A DNA stretch of 64,000 nt from JACKFB01 sp041389525 (GCA_041389525.1 JAWKRR010000037.1:10608-74607); one strand, 5' to 3'. Positions 1-9,167 are shown, numbered from the stretch's first letter. Numbers and translations are program-made. The notes: generated by a model from the letters alone, not told the origin.

Positions 1-356
1 TCGCCTAGCGCGGGCCACGGCGCCCACTGGGACTCCGAGCCGACGAAGATCGCCAGCGGGCCCAGCGCGTCGCTGCGTAGCTGAGCGCCCACCTCGGTCA
101 GCCCGAACCGGCCGTCCAGGCCCTCTTCGACCAGGCCCGCGCCCGACATCGCGCGCAGCAAGCGGCTCAGCGAGGGCGAGTGGCACCCCAAGCTCTCGGC
201 AAGCTCATCCACCGCGCGCGGCGCGTCCGCCAAGGCGTCCGGAATCCCGAGGGTGGCAGCCGTGGAGACCATCTGGGTCAGCCACTTGCCGCCCAGCATC
301 TCCATCAAACGACCAGCCGCCGCCTCGGTTTTCTCGTCTCGCGTCGGCCCCGTCAC
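1..356 (-). CDS. SAM-dependent O-methyltransferase, N-terminal part (runs off left edge)
   Basis: Read from GTG at 356, the frame stays open to the left edge (118 residues). It begins VTGPTRDEKTEAA and contains the winged-helix dimerisation pattern of small-molecule O-methyltransferases (LGIPDALADAP, then AVDELAESLG, LSRLLRAMSGAGLVEE and GRFGLTEVG). The SAM-binding domain lies outside the window. The GTG overlaps the stop of the upstream halogenase-like gene (GTGA), so the two are probably co-translated. In aryl-polyene clusters such methyltransferases O-methylate the aryl head group; that role is inferred from context. Confidence 0.75.
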   Translation of the reverse strand, partial: MTGPTRDEKTEAAAGRLMEMLGGKWLTQMVSTAATLGIPDALADAPRAVDELAESLGCHSPSLSRLLRAMSGAGLVEEGLDGRFGLTEVGAQLRSDALGPLAIFVGSESQWAPWPALG

Positions 357-2135
357 GCGACCGCGACCGCGTCCCCGCTGCCCGTGTAGCCGAGCAGCCG
401 CATCGAGCCGAGCTTGTCCGCGTGGTAGCGAATCGGGCCGAGGTTGCGCTCCATGTCGACGACGATGGCGGGCAGCGCGCGGCGCCGCGGCCGGCCGGCC
501 AGAAGCTCCGCGTCGAAGCGCCCGTCGGCCTGCTTGAGCTCCCAGCCCGCAACCCCGGCGGCCTCCATGAACTCGCGCCCGCGCTCCGGCCCAAGCTCCA
601 TCACGATGCGCACCAGCATCTCGGCGACGATCTCCTCGCCCTCCGCCAGCCGCTTCTTCATGTGCGCCATGGTCTCGTCGGGCGTGCGCTTGTCGGCAAG
701 CTCCATGTGCACGTCCACCAGCACCGACGGGTACTGGGGCAGCCCGATGAAGCCGCCCTCGGGCTCCTCGGGGTGCAGCCGCGCCCACACGCTGACCAGG
801 GTCTGCGCGTAGTCGGACAGCTCGACGTAGCGCGCGCCCACCTGCCCGAAGGCCTCGTGCGCCGCCCCGGTCAGCTTGTAGATGTCTTGGAGGAAGTACT
901 GGCACGGGAAGCACCAGTAGCTGAAGTTGTCCCAGTAGATCTTGGCCGCCATGGCGCGGGCGTGGTCGTAGACGGGGGCGGCCTGGCGGAAGATGCCGGT
1001 CGCGCCCGACACCAGCGAGCGGTACTGCAGATTCAGCTCGCGCGCCCGCGTCTCCAGGTCGCCGCCCGTGCGGTCGACGCGCATCAGCTCAGTGGTGAAG
1101 CTGTTGGCGAAGGCGATGAAGTCGGTGCCCGGGCTGTAGAGCGGGTCCACGAAGGCGCCGGCCTCGCCGACCAGGGCCCAGCGGTCCTGAGACCAGCAGC
1201 GGGCGACCTGGTGGCTGTAGCCGCTGAGGCAGAGGAAATCGAGGATCTCGGCCCCTTCGAGGGCGTCGGCGAGCAGCGGCTCGTGGGTGCGGATGAAGTC
1301 CATGCAGCGCTCGAGCGAGCGCACCGAATCGAACCCGTGCACCGAGTCGTGCACCACCACGCCGACGCTGGTCTTGCCGGTGGACAGCGGGATGAGCCAC
1401 ACCCAGTAGCCCTCGCCCATCAGGTGCACCGTCGACAGCCAGCGCTTGGGCGCGTACGACGCCGAGTGCCAGTCGTGGGCGGTCGGCGGGACCAGGCGCG
1501 CCACGTCGAAGCGGCCCTCGATGCGAAACCAGCCGGCGTTGGCCTCATGCGCATTGCCGCGCTTGAGCTTCAGGCGCTTACGCAAGAGCGCGTTGCGCCC
1601 CGTCGCGTCGACCACCCAGCCCGCGGTCAGCGTCGCCTTGGCGTCGCCGCTGACCGCCGTGATCGTGTGGACCGCGCCGCCCTGGCCAGCTCGATCTCCC
1701 GCACCGTGACGCCTCGAGCATCACCACGCCGTCGGCCTCGTTCATCTCGCGCAGGTCGTTTTCGAGCCGCCCCCGATCGAGCTGATAGCTAGGCAAGATC
1801 GGGTCGTTTGAGGGTCCAAGCTCGGTGCGCTGCTCAAGCGGGATGTGCCCGCCGCCGGGGAAAAAGCGCAGCCCGAACTTCAGCAGGTGGTTCGCGTGCA
1901 GGTAGTCGCGCAGCCCCAGCCGCTCGAGGTACTGCGACCCAAGCTCGACGCTGGACTCGCCCACCTTGTGGCAAGCGTCCGGCAGCGGCCGCCCCACCCG
2001 CTCGATGAGTGCGACCGAAAGCTCAGGAAGCTCGCGCCGAAGCTGCCGCGCCAGCGTCAACCCCGCCAGACCACCGCCGCAGATCACCACGTCAAAGGAC
2101 TTCCCGTCCGCCTGTGCCAGAACGCTCGAGCCCAT
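353..2135 (-). pseudogene. FAD-dependent halogenase-like monooxygenase, interrupted by two 1-base deletions
   Basis: Starts at ATG 2135 behind a strong GGAGGA Shine-Dalgarno. The N-terminal part has the FAD dinucleotide motif GGGLAGLTLARQL and HKVGESS; the C-terminal part has GYWVWLIPL, which fits the WxWxIP signature of flavin-dependent halogenases, and GEAGAFVDPLYSPG for FAD binding. The two parts lie in different frames. Reading LEGVTVREIELAQGGAVHTI across the break needs one missing G near 1711-1714 and one missing C near 1683-1687. With both restored the protein is 594 residues, normal for the family. Stop overlaps the methyltransferase GTG. Probably modifies the aryl-polyene head group. 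Either a recent pseudogene or, more likely, sequence error. Confidence 0.75.
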
Positions 2136-2300
2136 AATTCCTCCACGCCCCGCAGCAATGACGCGCCCGGGGCCGGCGCGGGGGCGGAGTATAGACAATG
2201 AAAGCGCCGATGAAACCAGCGCGATTTAGCACACGCCCTCCGGATGGGCGGCGGCGCGCGCGCGTTGCCGACCGCGTGGGTGCTCGATAGACTCGCGCCC

Positions 2301-3179
2301 ATGATGAGTGAAGCGGGACATCGAGCCGCGCGCACGAGGCCGGCCGAAGCGACCCCGCTGGCGCCTCCCGAACGTGGCGGGCGCAACCTGGGGCAGCTAT
2401 GGCGCACCTTCCTCGCGCTGTGCGTCTTCGTCGTCTACTCGGCGTTCGCGCCCTTTGGCTACGCGATGTTCATGGTCTGGCTGATGCTGCCGACCCGCGA
2501 CGCGAACCGCCGCGCCCGCCGTGTCCAAGGGATCGTGCGCCGCGCCTTCGGGATGATGCACGACCTGCTGCGCTTCATGGGGCTGCTGGAGTTCGACCAC
2601 CGCTCGCTGATCGGCCGATTTCCCGACGGGCCCTTCGTGGTCGTCGCGAATCACCCGACGCTGCCTGACAGTTCGGCGCTCTTCGCGTCGGTCCCGGACC
2701 TCTGCGCGGTCGTGCGGGCCGACCTCTATAAGAAGGGGTGGCTCAGGCCGCTGGTGGTGGGCGCGCGGCATCTGGAGGGCGGCAGCGGCAACCTGCTGGA
2801 GGGCGCCCGCCTGGTCGAGCAGGGCGTCGAGCGGCTCAACGAGGGCTTCCGCCTGATGATGTTCCCCGAGGGCTCGCGCTCGCCGCCTGGCGAGATCCGT
2901 CCTTTCCGCCGTAGCGCGTTTGAGATAGCGTGCCGCGCCCGCGTGCCCCTCGTGCCCGTCGTCATCCGGTGCCGGCCCGTGTGGATTTCCAAGGAAGTGC
3001 CCTTGCTGCGTCCGCCTGCCCAGCGTCCCGTCCTGACCCTCGAAGTGCTCGATCCCATGGATCCGGCCGACTTCGGGTACGACAGCCGCGCGTTGATGCG
3101 CGACGTCGAGTCGCGACTGCGCAGGCTGGCGCTGACGGATGGCGCGACGACGCCGGCACTCGAGAACGACCGCAAGTAG
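2301..3179 (+). CDS. lysophospholipid-type acyltransferase of the aryl-polyene cluster
   Basis: 292 residues. A hydrophobic segment at about residues 34-55 (FLALCVFVVYSAFAP...) is followed by the PlsC-type acyltransferase core: NHPTLPDS (the HX4D catalytic box) and FPEGSRS (substrate/phosphate box). The ATG at 2301 (MMSEAGHR) is chosen over an upstream in-frame ATG at 2244, whose extra residues look like GC-rich filler. In aryl-polyene clusters this family is thought to move the polyene acyl chain onto its lipid carrier at the inner membrane. First gene of a tightly packed rightward operon, divergent from the halogenase-like gene. Confidence 0.85.
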   Translation: MMSEAGHRAARTRPAEATPLAPPERGGRNLGQLWRTFLALCVFVVYSAFAPFGYAMFMVWLMLPTRDANRRARRVQGIVRRAFGMMHDLLRFMGLLEFDHRSLIGRFPDGPFVVVANHPTLPDSSALFASVPDLCAVVRADLYKKGWLRPLVVGARHLEGGSGNLLEGARLVEQGVERLNEGFRLMMFPEGSRSPPGEIRPFRRSAFEIACRARVPLVPVVIRCRPVWISKEVPLLRPPAQRPVLTLEVLDPMDPADFGYDSRALMRDVESRLRRLALTDGATTPALENDRK

Positions 3180-3200
3180 GCGCAAGTAGGCGCAAGTAGG
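3171..3200 (+). repeat. three tandem copies of a 10-bp unit CGCAAGTAGG
   Basis: Three perfect head-to-tail copies of CGCAAGTAGG span the stop codon of the acyltransferase and run up to the Shine-Dalgarno (AGGAG) of the acyl carrier protein gene. The first copy supplies the real stop (AAG TAG). The extra copies only lengthen the gap, so this looks like a slippage-prone spacer that sets the distance between the two genes. Confidence 0.9.
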
Positions 3201-3207
3201 AGCTCGC

Positions 3208-3507
3208 ATGGACGACACGCTCGAGATGGAGATCAAGCAGCTTATCGTGGACTCGCTGATGCTCGAGGACGTGAAGCCCGAGGATATCAACAGCGACGAC
3301 CCGCTCTTCGTGGAGGGCTTGGGCCTGGACTCCATCGACGCGCTCGAGCTTGCGATGGCGATTCACAAGAAGTTCGGCGTGCGCACCTCGGCGGACGATG
3401 AGAACAACCGCGAGAACTTCCACTCGGTGACGTCGCTGGCCGCCTTCGTGCGCGCCGGTCAGGCGAAGAACGCCGCGGCCGCGGAGAGCGCTGGTGACAG
3501 CGCATGA
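3208..3507 (+). CDS. acyl carrier protein
   Basis: 99 residues, acidic. The 4'-phosphopantetheine attachment Ser is in GLGLDSIDALELAM (about residue 42). ATG at 3208 is preceded by AGGAG at a good distance. The C-terminus (KNAAAAESAGDSA) extends slightly beyond the usual ACP fold. Position between the acyltransferase and the ligase/dehydratase fusion marks it as the carrier for polyene chain assembly. The last 14 bases overlap the next gene. Confidence 0.93.
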   Translation: MDDTLEMEIKQLIVDSLMLEDVKPEDINSDDPLFVEGLGLDSIDALELAMAIHKKFGVRTSADDENNRENFHSVTSLAAFVRAGQAKNAAAAESAGDSA

Positions 3508-4996
3508 GCGCGGGCCCGCGCCGATGACGGGCGGGCTGCTATCGCGGCACGGGCTGACGGACGCGGTGTGCTTCGGCGAGGGCGGCGAGCGCAGCGCGGC
3601 TGAGTTCGTGCGCGACGCGGAGGCGCTGCGCGCGGCCCTGCCCGAGGCTGAGGCGGGCGGGCTGGTGTTGCTGGTCTTCGCCGAGGACCGGTACGCGTTC
3701 GCGGTGGCGCTTGCGGCTGCGTGGACCGCCGGGCACGGGGTCATCCTGCCGGCGGACGTGCGGCGCGAGAGCGTGGGGCCGCTGCAGAAGGCGCCCGGCG
3801 TGGTCGGGCTCTTTCACGACACGAAGGCCGGGGCGGCGGTTCAGGTGGAGCGGTCGCTTGCGGCCGCGAAGGCCACCGAGACGCCAGCCAGCATCACGCC
3901 GATCGCCCCGCCGGAGGGGCCGGCCGCCGTGTTCGCGCACTCTGACGGCGGGCAAGAGGTATGGACGGCTGCCGAGCTGATGGCGGCGGCCGAGGCCATC
4001 GCGACAGCCGGCGGTCTGGACGGCCACGTCCTGGTCAGCGTGTCGCCCCTGACCGCCTACGGGTTTATCGCGGGTGTGTTGGCGCCCCTGGTCGCGGGCG
4101 GTGCCTTCTCGACCGCCATCGCCCCCGCCGCGGGTTGCGCCGCGCCGACCGTCGTCACCATCCCGGCGCACCTCAAGTCCGCGCGCCTGTTGGGGCCGCC
4201 CTGCCCGGTGCTGGCGGCCGCGCGCGACGCCTCCGTGGTCCTGTTGCCCGCCGAGATCCCGCCAGGCCCCGGGGCGTCAGGCCTGGCCGTCCGCCCCATC
4301 GCCGGGCTGGTCCGCCCCGACACCTCGCTGATGCCCGCCCGCACCAAGGCCATCGCGCGCGCGCTCATCGGCGAGGCGGGCGCCGAGGACGCCGCAGCCT
4401 GGGCCCTGCCCTGCGCGCCGGGCGAGAGCCCACGCCTCGTCGCGGCCGCCGCCTCGGCGACCCTGTCGCCCGCCACCGCTCGCAGCGCCCTCGAAGGCGC
4501 GGGGATCCTCGGCGTCGAGCGCGTCATCTCGGTCTCCGAGATCCCGCGCGACCTGCTGGGCCGCCTCGACTCGGTGCGCTTCCTGCGCCTCTTCGGCCTG
4601 GGCCCGAGCGGCGACGCGCTGTCGACCGCGCTGGCATTTTCGCCTGCTACCACCTCACAAAAAGACGGCCGTACCGAGGCGACGGTGGCGGTCCAGGTCC
4701 CCGCCGATTACGCCTATTACGCCGGTCACTTCCCCGGGTACCCCATCATGGCGGGCGTCGTGCAGCTTCACGAGCTTGTCATGCCCGCCATCGCGGTCGC
4801 GCGCCCCGACCTGGGCGAGCTGCGCTCGGTCACCAACGTGAAGTTCCACAAGCGAATCCTGCCCGGCGACACCCTGGAGCTGCGGCTGGGCTGGCCCGGC
4901 GACGACGGGCTGTCGGTGGACTTCGAGATACGCCGCGCCGACCGCATCTGCGCCGCCGGACGCCTGACCTACGACGCGGGAGCCCCCGCCTCGTGA
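3494..4996 (+). CDS. degenerate acyl-AMP ligase fused to FabZ/FabA-like hotdog dehydratase
   Basis: 500 residues. Residues about 1-385 align in layout with an acyl-AMP ligase (LVLLVFAEDRYAFAVALAAA; late SVSEIPRDLLGRLDSVRFLR, which mirrors the vP-tGKvdr region), but the ATP-binding loop usually reading SGTTGxPK is only FAHSDGGQEV and no YGxTE box is visible. Residues about 395-500 are a hotdog domain with YYAGHFPGYPIMAGV; His412 fits the FabZ catalytic His. GTG 3494 is favoured by GGAGAG five bases upstream; ATG 3524 is the alternative. Such ligase-dehydratase fusions occur in aryl-polyene clusters. Whether the ligase half is active is uncertain. Confidence 0.85.
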   Translation: MTAHERGPAPMTGGLLSRHGLTDAVCFGEGGERSAAEFVRDAEALRAALPEAEAGGLVLLVFAEDRYAFAVALAAAWTAGHGVILPADVRRESVGPLQKAPGVVGLFHDTKAGAAVQVERSLAAAKATETPASITPIAPPEGPAAVFAHSDGGQEVWTAAELMAAAEAIATAGGLDGHVLVSVSPLTAYGFIAGVLAPLVAGGAFSTAIAPAAGCAAPTVVTIPAHLKSARLLGPPCPVLAAARDASVVLLPAEIPPGPGASGLAVRPIAGLVRPDTSLMPARTKAIARALIGEAGAEDAAAWALPCAPGESPRLVAAAASATLSPATARSALEGAGILGVERVISVSEIPRDLLGRLDSVRFLRLFGLGPSGDALSTALAFSPATTSQKDGRTEATVAVQVPADYAYYAGHFPGYPIMAGVVQLHELVMPAIAVARPDLGELRSVTNVKFHKRILPGDTLELRLGWPGDDGLSVDFEIRRADRICAAGRLTYDAGAPAS

Positions 4997-5403
4997 AGCA
5001 CGCGCCCCACGCCGTCACCGTCGACCTCGACATCCCGTTTCACGACTGCGACCCGCTCTTCGTGGTCTGGCACGGCCGCTACTTCGAGTACCTCGAGGCC
5101 GCCCGCACAGCGCTCATGCGCGCAAACGACCTGGACGTGCCGGCCATCCGCGACATGGGCTATCGGATGTTCATCGCCGACGTGCGCTGCCGCTACACCT
5201 TCCCGCTGACCTACGGCGACACCGTGCGCGTCACCGCCTGGGTTTTGGAACGAACGCCGCTCATCCGCGTCGCGTACGACGTGCAAAACCTGACCAAGGG
5301 CCGCCGCAGCGCGCGCGCGACCACGGTGCTGGCCACCACCGACGGCCAGGGCCGCCTCATCCCGGAGACCCCGCGTGAGATCTTCGAGCGACTTCCAGAA
5401 TAA
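4993..5403 (+). CDS. acyl-CoA/acyl-ACP thioesterase, 4HBT hotdog family
   Basis: 136 residues, a complete single hotdog domain. The N-terminus VDLDIPFHDCDPLFVVWHGRYFEYLEAAR matches the 4HBT pattern (Dxd..GHV.n..Y), with Asp in HDCD as likely catalytic acid. Start GTG 4993 overlaps the previous stop (GTGA). Typical aryl-polyene cluster member, presumed to release or edit acyl chains on the ACP. Confidence 0.88.
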   Translation: MKHAPHAVTVDLDIPFHDCDPLFVVWHGRYFEYLEAARTALMRANDLDVPAIRDMGYRMFIADVRCRYTFPLTYGDTVRVTAWVLERTPLIRVAYDVQNLTKGRRSARATTVLATTDGQGRLIPETPREIFERLPE

Positions 5404-6106
5404 GCCAGCTCGCGCCTGGGTTTTTTCGAGCTTGGTCGGGCTGGCCTTCGTCTCGTGGGCTGGCTTGAGTCTCGCCGCCGAGCCGAAGCCCGCGCCCGCG
5501 CCCGCTGTCGCGCCTGCCACGACGCCTGCGCCTGAAGCCGTCACGCTGGAGACGCTGCTCGGCGCGTTTCAGAAGATGCCCGGCCTCGAGGCGCGCTTCG
5601 TCGAGGACAAGCACATCGGGCTCCTCGCCGCGCCGCTTCAGAGCCAGGGCCGCCTGTACTTCGTCCCGCCGGGCCTGCTCGCCCGCCACACCGACTCGCC
5701 AACGAAGAGTTCGGTAGTCATCGCGCCCGACGCGGTCCGCTACTCGGACTCCGAGGGCAGCGGCCGCATCGACCTGTCCGCGCGGCCTGACGTGCGCCTC
5801 TTCGTCGAGTCCTTCGTGCGCGTCCTCGCCGGCGACCGCGCGGGCCTCGAGCGCATCTACGCGCTGCGCTTCGACCCCGCCGCCCCGGACGGCCAGGGCT
5901 GGGCGCTGGAGCTAGCGCCGCTGGGGCCGCCGCTCAAGGAGCTGGTCACCCGCCTGCGCATCCGCGGCCGCGGCCTCGCCGTGACCGAGATCCGCGTCGA
6001 CGAGGCCTCCGGCGACCACTCGGTCACCCGCATCCTCGAGGCCGACCCGCAGCGCCGCTTCACGCCCGACGAGCGCAAGCGCCTCTTCGACGTAGCCCCG
6101 CGTTGA
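5375..6106 (+). CDS. LolA-like outer-membrane lipoprotein carrier protein of the aryl-polyene cluster
   Basis: 243 residues with a signal sequence (WVFSSLVGLAFVSWAGLSLAA) followed by a Pro/Ala linker and a LolA-type beta fold: LLGAFQKMPGLEARFVEDKHI, then GRLYFVPPGLLARHT. The start GTG 5375 lies 29 bases inside the thioesterase gene, so it is probably translated by coupling. LolA-like proteins with MMPL exporters are the usual export pair in aryl-polyene clusters, thought to carry the lipidic pigment across the periplasm. Confidence 0.85.
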   Translation: MRSSSDFQNKPARAWVFSSLVGLAFVSWAGLSLAAEPKPAPAPAVAPATTPAPEAVTLETLLGAFQKMPGLEARFVEDKHIGLLAAPLQSQGRLYFVPPGLLARHTDSPTKSSVVIAPDAVRYSDSEGSGRIDLSARPDVRLFVESFVRVLAGDRAGLERIYALRFDPAAPDGQGWALELAPLGPPLKELVTRLRIRGRGLAVTEIRVDEASGDHSVTRILEADPQRRFTPDERKRLFDVAPR

Positions 6107-8481
6107 CGTCCGCTCAGCGCCGCCACCTCGCCATCGGTGCGCTGCTGCTCGCCGCGATGGGCGCTTTCGTCGCGACGCGCTTCGCTATCGTCACCGACAT
6201 CACGCATTTTTTGCCCTCGGGTGACGACCCGGCGCTGAGCCAGCTCTCGCGCGAGATCGCGTCGAGCGAGCTCAGCCGCACCATGGTCCTCAGCGTCGAG
6301 GCCCCCGACGCGGACCGCGCCATCGCCGCCGGTCGCGCGCTGGAGACGGCACTGCGAGCCGACGAAAGAGTCAGCTCCCACCTCGCTTTTTTGGAGGGCG
6401 GCCCGCCCGAGGGCGTCGACCGCGCGCTCTGGGACCTCTACTACCCGCGCCGCCTCGCGCTGCTGGCACCCGACGCCGAGTCCGCCCGCCAGCGCGTCAG
6501 CGACGAGGGCCTCGTCCACGCCGCCGCCGACCTCAAGCGCCGCCTCGGCCTGCCCATGTCCACCCTCATCAGCCGCGTGGCCCCCGGCGACCCGCTGCTG
6601 GCCCTCCCCGGCCTCTTCGACCGCCTCGAGGCCTCCCGCGGCGGCGGCATCACCATCCACGAGGGCCGCTTCATCACCGAGGACCGCCGCCACGCCGTCC
6701 TCTTCCTCGCCACCCGCGAGCCCGCCTTCGACGGCGCGGTCCAGGCGCCACTGCTGGCCGCCCTCGACGACGCCATGGCCACAGTCCGGGCCGAGCTAGG
6801 CGACGACCTGCGCCTCGAACGCAGCGGCGTCAACCGCTTCGCCGTCAAGGCCGAGCGCTCCATCAAGGCCGACATCGCCCGCGTCTCGACCTTCTCCCTC
6901 GTCGGCCTCGTGCTGCTGTTTTTGGTCCTCTTCCGCTCGCTGCGCCTCGCCGCCCTGGCGTCCCTGCCCATCGGCGTCGGCATGCTCAGCGCCCTGGCCG
7001 TCTGCCTGCTGGTGTTCGGACGCATCCACGGCCTGACCCTGGCCTTCGGCGCCTCCCTCATCGGCGTCTGCATCGACTACACGGTGCACTTCTACTGCCA
7101 CCACACGCTCTCGCCCGAGCAGACCGCGCCCGAGCACACCCTCGCCCGCCTCTGGCCCGGCCTGCGCCTGGGGGCCATCACCACCATCGCCGGCTTCATC
7201 GGCCTGGCCTGGTCAGCGTTTCCGGGCCTGCGCGAGGTCGCCGTCTTCGCGACCGTCGGCATCGTCTCCGCCCTCGCCGCCACGCGCTGGCTGGTCCCGC
7301 CCCTGGTCCCGCGCACCCAGACGGCGACTCGGCAAGCCCGCGGCCTCGCCGACGCCCTGGGCCGTGGCCTCGCCGCCCTGAGTCGCCGCCGCCGCGCCCT
7401 GTGGCTGCTGCCCGCGGCGGCCATCGCCTTCGCCGCGCTCATGGCCCCGCGCGTCCACTGGGACGACGACATGGCATCGCTGAACGCCCTGGACCCGGTC
7501 CTGCTGGCCGAGGACGAGGCCGTCCGCGCCCGCGTCGCGCCCTTCGAGCAACAGCGCTTCGTCATCGCCTGGGGCCCCGACGACGAGACGGCGCTCCAGG
7601 CCAACGACCGCGCCGCCCGCGTCCTGCAACAGGCCGAATCCCAAGGCACCATCGGAGCGTTTCGCTCGGTCGCCACCATGCTGCCCAGCGCCGCCCAGCA
7701 ATCCGAGGTCGACGACGCCGTCCGCGCCGCACCCGACCTGTGGGCGCGGTTGTCGACCGCGTTCATCGCCGCCGGCTTCCGCGCCGAGCCCTTCGAGCCC
7801 TTCAAGGACCTCCTCGCTCAGCCCGCCCCGGCCCCCCTGACCTACCAGGACCTCGCCGACTCCCCCCTCGCCCCCCTGGTCCGCTCCTTCCGCATCACCC
7901 TGGACGACCGCGTCGCCTACCTCAGCTTTCTCCACGATCTGCGCGACCCCACCGCCCTCGCCGCCGCCTTGGCCGAGGTCCCCGGCGTGCTGTTTTTGGA
8001 CCAGGCGCAGCTATTCCGCGGCACGACCAAGGCGGTCCGCCTCCGCACCACCGAGGTCCTGCTGGCCGGCCTGCTGCTCATCCTGCTGCTGGTCGCCGCC
8101 CGCTACCGCACCCCGCGCCGCACCCTGGCCGCCACCCTGCCCGCGCTCTTGGCCGCAACCCTGACCGTCGCCGTGCTGGCGGCCCTGGGTAAGCCGCTGA
8201 ACCTCGTCGCCCTGACCTCGCTGCTCATGGTGGTCAGCATGGGCGTGGACTACGGTGTGTTCATGGCCGAAGCCGCGACCCACCACCCCGGCGAGCTACC
8301 CGCGACCCTGCTGAGCCTGCTGGTCGCCTGCCTCTCGACCGTCTTCGGCTTCGGCCTGCTGGCGCTCTCCGACCACCCCGCGCTCGAGACCATCGGACTG
8401 GTCGCCGGCGTCGGCGTGACGGCCAGCTTCATCCTGGCCCCGGCCACGCTGGCCTGGCTCGCACCTCGGGCACAAGCATGA
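6103..8481 (+). CDS. MMPL/RND-family exporter
   Basis: 792 residues starting at TTG (TTGA overlap with the LolA-like gene). Two repeats of the RND half: a membrane segment near residue 10, a periplasmic loop, then a helix bundle (about residues 260-420), repeated with a second loop and a bundle at about 650-790. Motifs include GASLIGVCIDYTVHF and its second-half counterpart MVVSMGVDYGVFM, typical of MMPL domains. Probably exports the aryl-polyene lipid from the inner membrane to the LolA-like carrier. Confidence 0.92.
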   Translation: MTSAQRRHLAIGALLLAAMGAFVATRFAIVTDITHFLPSGDDPALSQLSREIASSELSRTMVLSVEAPDADRAIAAGRALETALRADERVSSHLAFLEGGPPEGVDRALWDLYYPRRLALLAPDAESARQRVSDEGLVHAAADLKRRLGLPMSTLISRVAPGDPLLALPGLFDRLEASRGGGITIHEGRFITEDRRHAVLFLATREPAFDGAVQAPLLAALDDAMATVRAELGDDLRLERSGVNRFAVKAERSIKADIARVSTFSLVGLVLLFLVLFRSLRLAALASLPIGVGMLSALAVCLLVFGRIHGLTLAFGASLIGVCIDYTVHFYCHHTLSPEQTAPEHTLARLWPGLRLGAITTIAGFIGLAWSAFPGLREVAVFATVGIVSALAATRWLVPPLVPRTQTATRQARGLADALGRGLAALSRRRRALWLLPAAAIAFAALMAPRVHWDDDMASLNALDPVLLAEDEAVRARVAPFEQQRFVIAWGPDDETALQANDRAARVLQQAESQGTIGAFRSVATMLPSAAQQSEVDDAVRAAPDLWARLSTAFIAAGFRAEPFEPFKDLLAQPAPAPLTYQDLADSPLAPLVRSFRITLDDRVAYLSFLHDLRDPTALAAALAEVPGVLFLDQAQLFRGTTKAVRLRTTEVLLAGLLLILLLVAARYRTPRRTLAATLPALLAATLTVAVLAALGKPLNLVALTSLLMVVSMGVDYGVFMAEAATHHPGELPATLLSLLVACLSTVFGFGLLALSDHPALETIGLVAGVGVTASFILAPATLAWLAPRAQA

Positions 8482-8506
8482 CGCGGCGAGCACCTCGGGC
8501 TGGCTT

Positions 8507-9151
8507 ATGATGCGCCACCTCGCCATCGTGGCGATCCTGCTTTTCGCCAGTTGCCACCGAGGGAATCGCGCGGACGCGCCGCCCTCGTCCGGGCCGCCGC
8601 TAGACGAGAGCGCCTACCCGGGGGAGCTACGGGCCGTCGACGCCCTGCCGGGCGATTTCCTGTGGCGTCAACACGTGACAGCCCACTGGCCGCTGGGCAG
8701 CCGGGGCTTCGACGCTGCACTGCAAAAACGCGACGACAAGTTGACGTTGCTCGGCCTGACACCCATGGGCACCCCGGCCTTCACGCTGGTGCTCACCGAC
8801 GACGCGCTGACCTTTGAGAACCGCAGCGACCGCGAGCTGCCCTTCCCGCCGCGCTTCGTGGTCCTCGACCTCCAGCGCGTCTTCTACCCCTGGCTGCCAG
8901 GCCCGCCGCCAGCCGACGGCGAGCGCAGTGGCGAGGTCGAGGGCGAGCGAGTGCACGAGCGCTACGCCGCCGGCCGCCTCGTCGAGCGCGGCTTCACCCG
9001 GCTGGACGCGACGCCGCCGGGGACGATTCGGGTGACCTACCGAGACTACGAGCCGGGCGCCCAGGCCCCGCGCCACGCCGAGCTAGACAACGGCTGGTTC
9101 GGCTACCGCATCGTCGTCGAGACCAGCGCGCAGCAGGCGCTCGCCGAGTGA
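8507..9151 (+). CDS. DUF3261 lipoprotein of the aryl-polyene cluster
   Basis: 214 residues. The short signal peptide ends in a lipobox (AILLFASC, Cys16). The body matches DUF3261: DFLWRQHVTAHWP, then a central LTLLGLTPMGTPAFTLVL. This family is found almost only in aryl-polyene clusters and sits at the outer membrane; its exact role is unknown. Last gene of the rightward operon; the next gene converges on it after 16 bases. Confidence 0.85.
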   Translation: MMRHLAIVAILLFASCHRGNRADAPPSSGPPLDESAYPGELRAVDALPGDFLWRQHVTAHWPLGSRGFDAALQKRDDKLTLLGLTPMGTPAFTLVLTDDALTFENRSDRELPFPPRFVVLDLQRVFYPWLPGPPPADGERSGEVEGERVHERYAAGRLVERGFTRLDATPPGTIRVTYRDYEPGAQAPRHAELDNGWFGYRIVVETSAQQALAE

Positions 9152-9167
9152 GGGCGGCGCCTGTCAG

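Noticed and set aside
422..1792. Long plus-strand open frame opposite the halogenase-like gene
   Set aside because: Composition (Arg, Ala, Val, His) and lack of motifs fit antisense shadow; the minus strand carries clear FAD-enzyme motifs.
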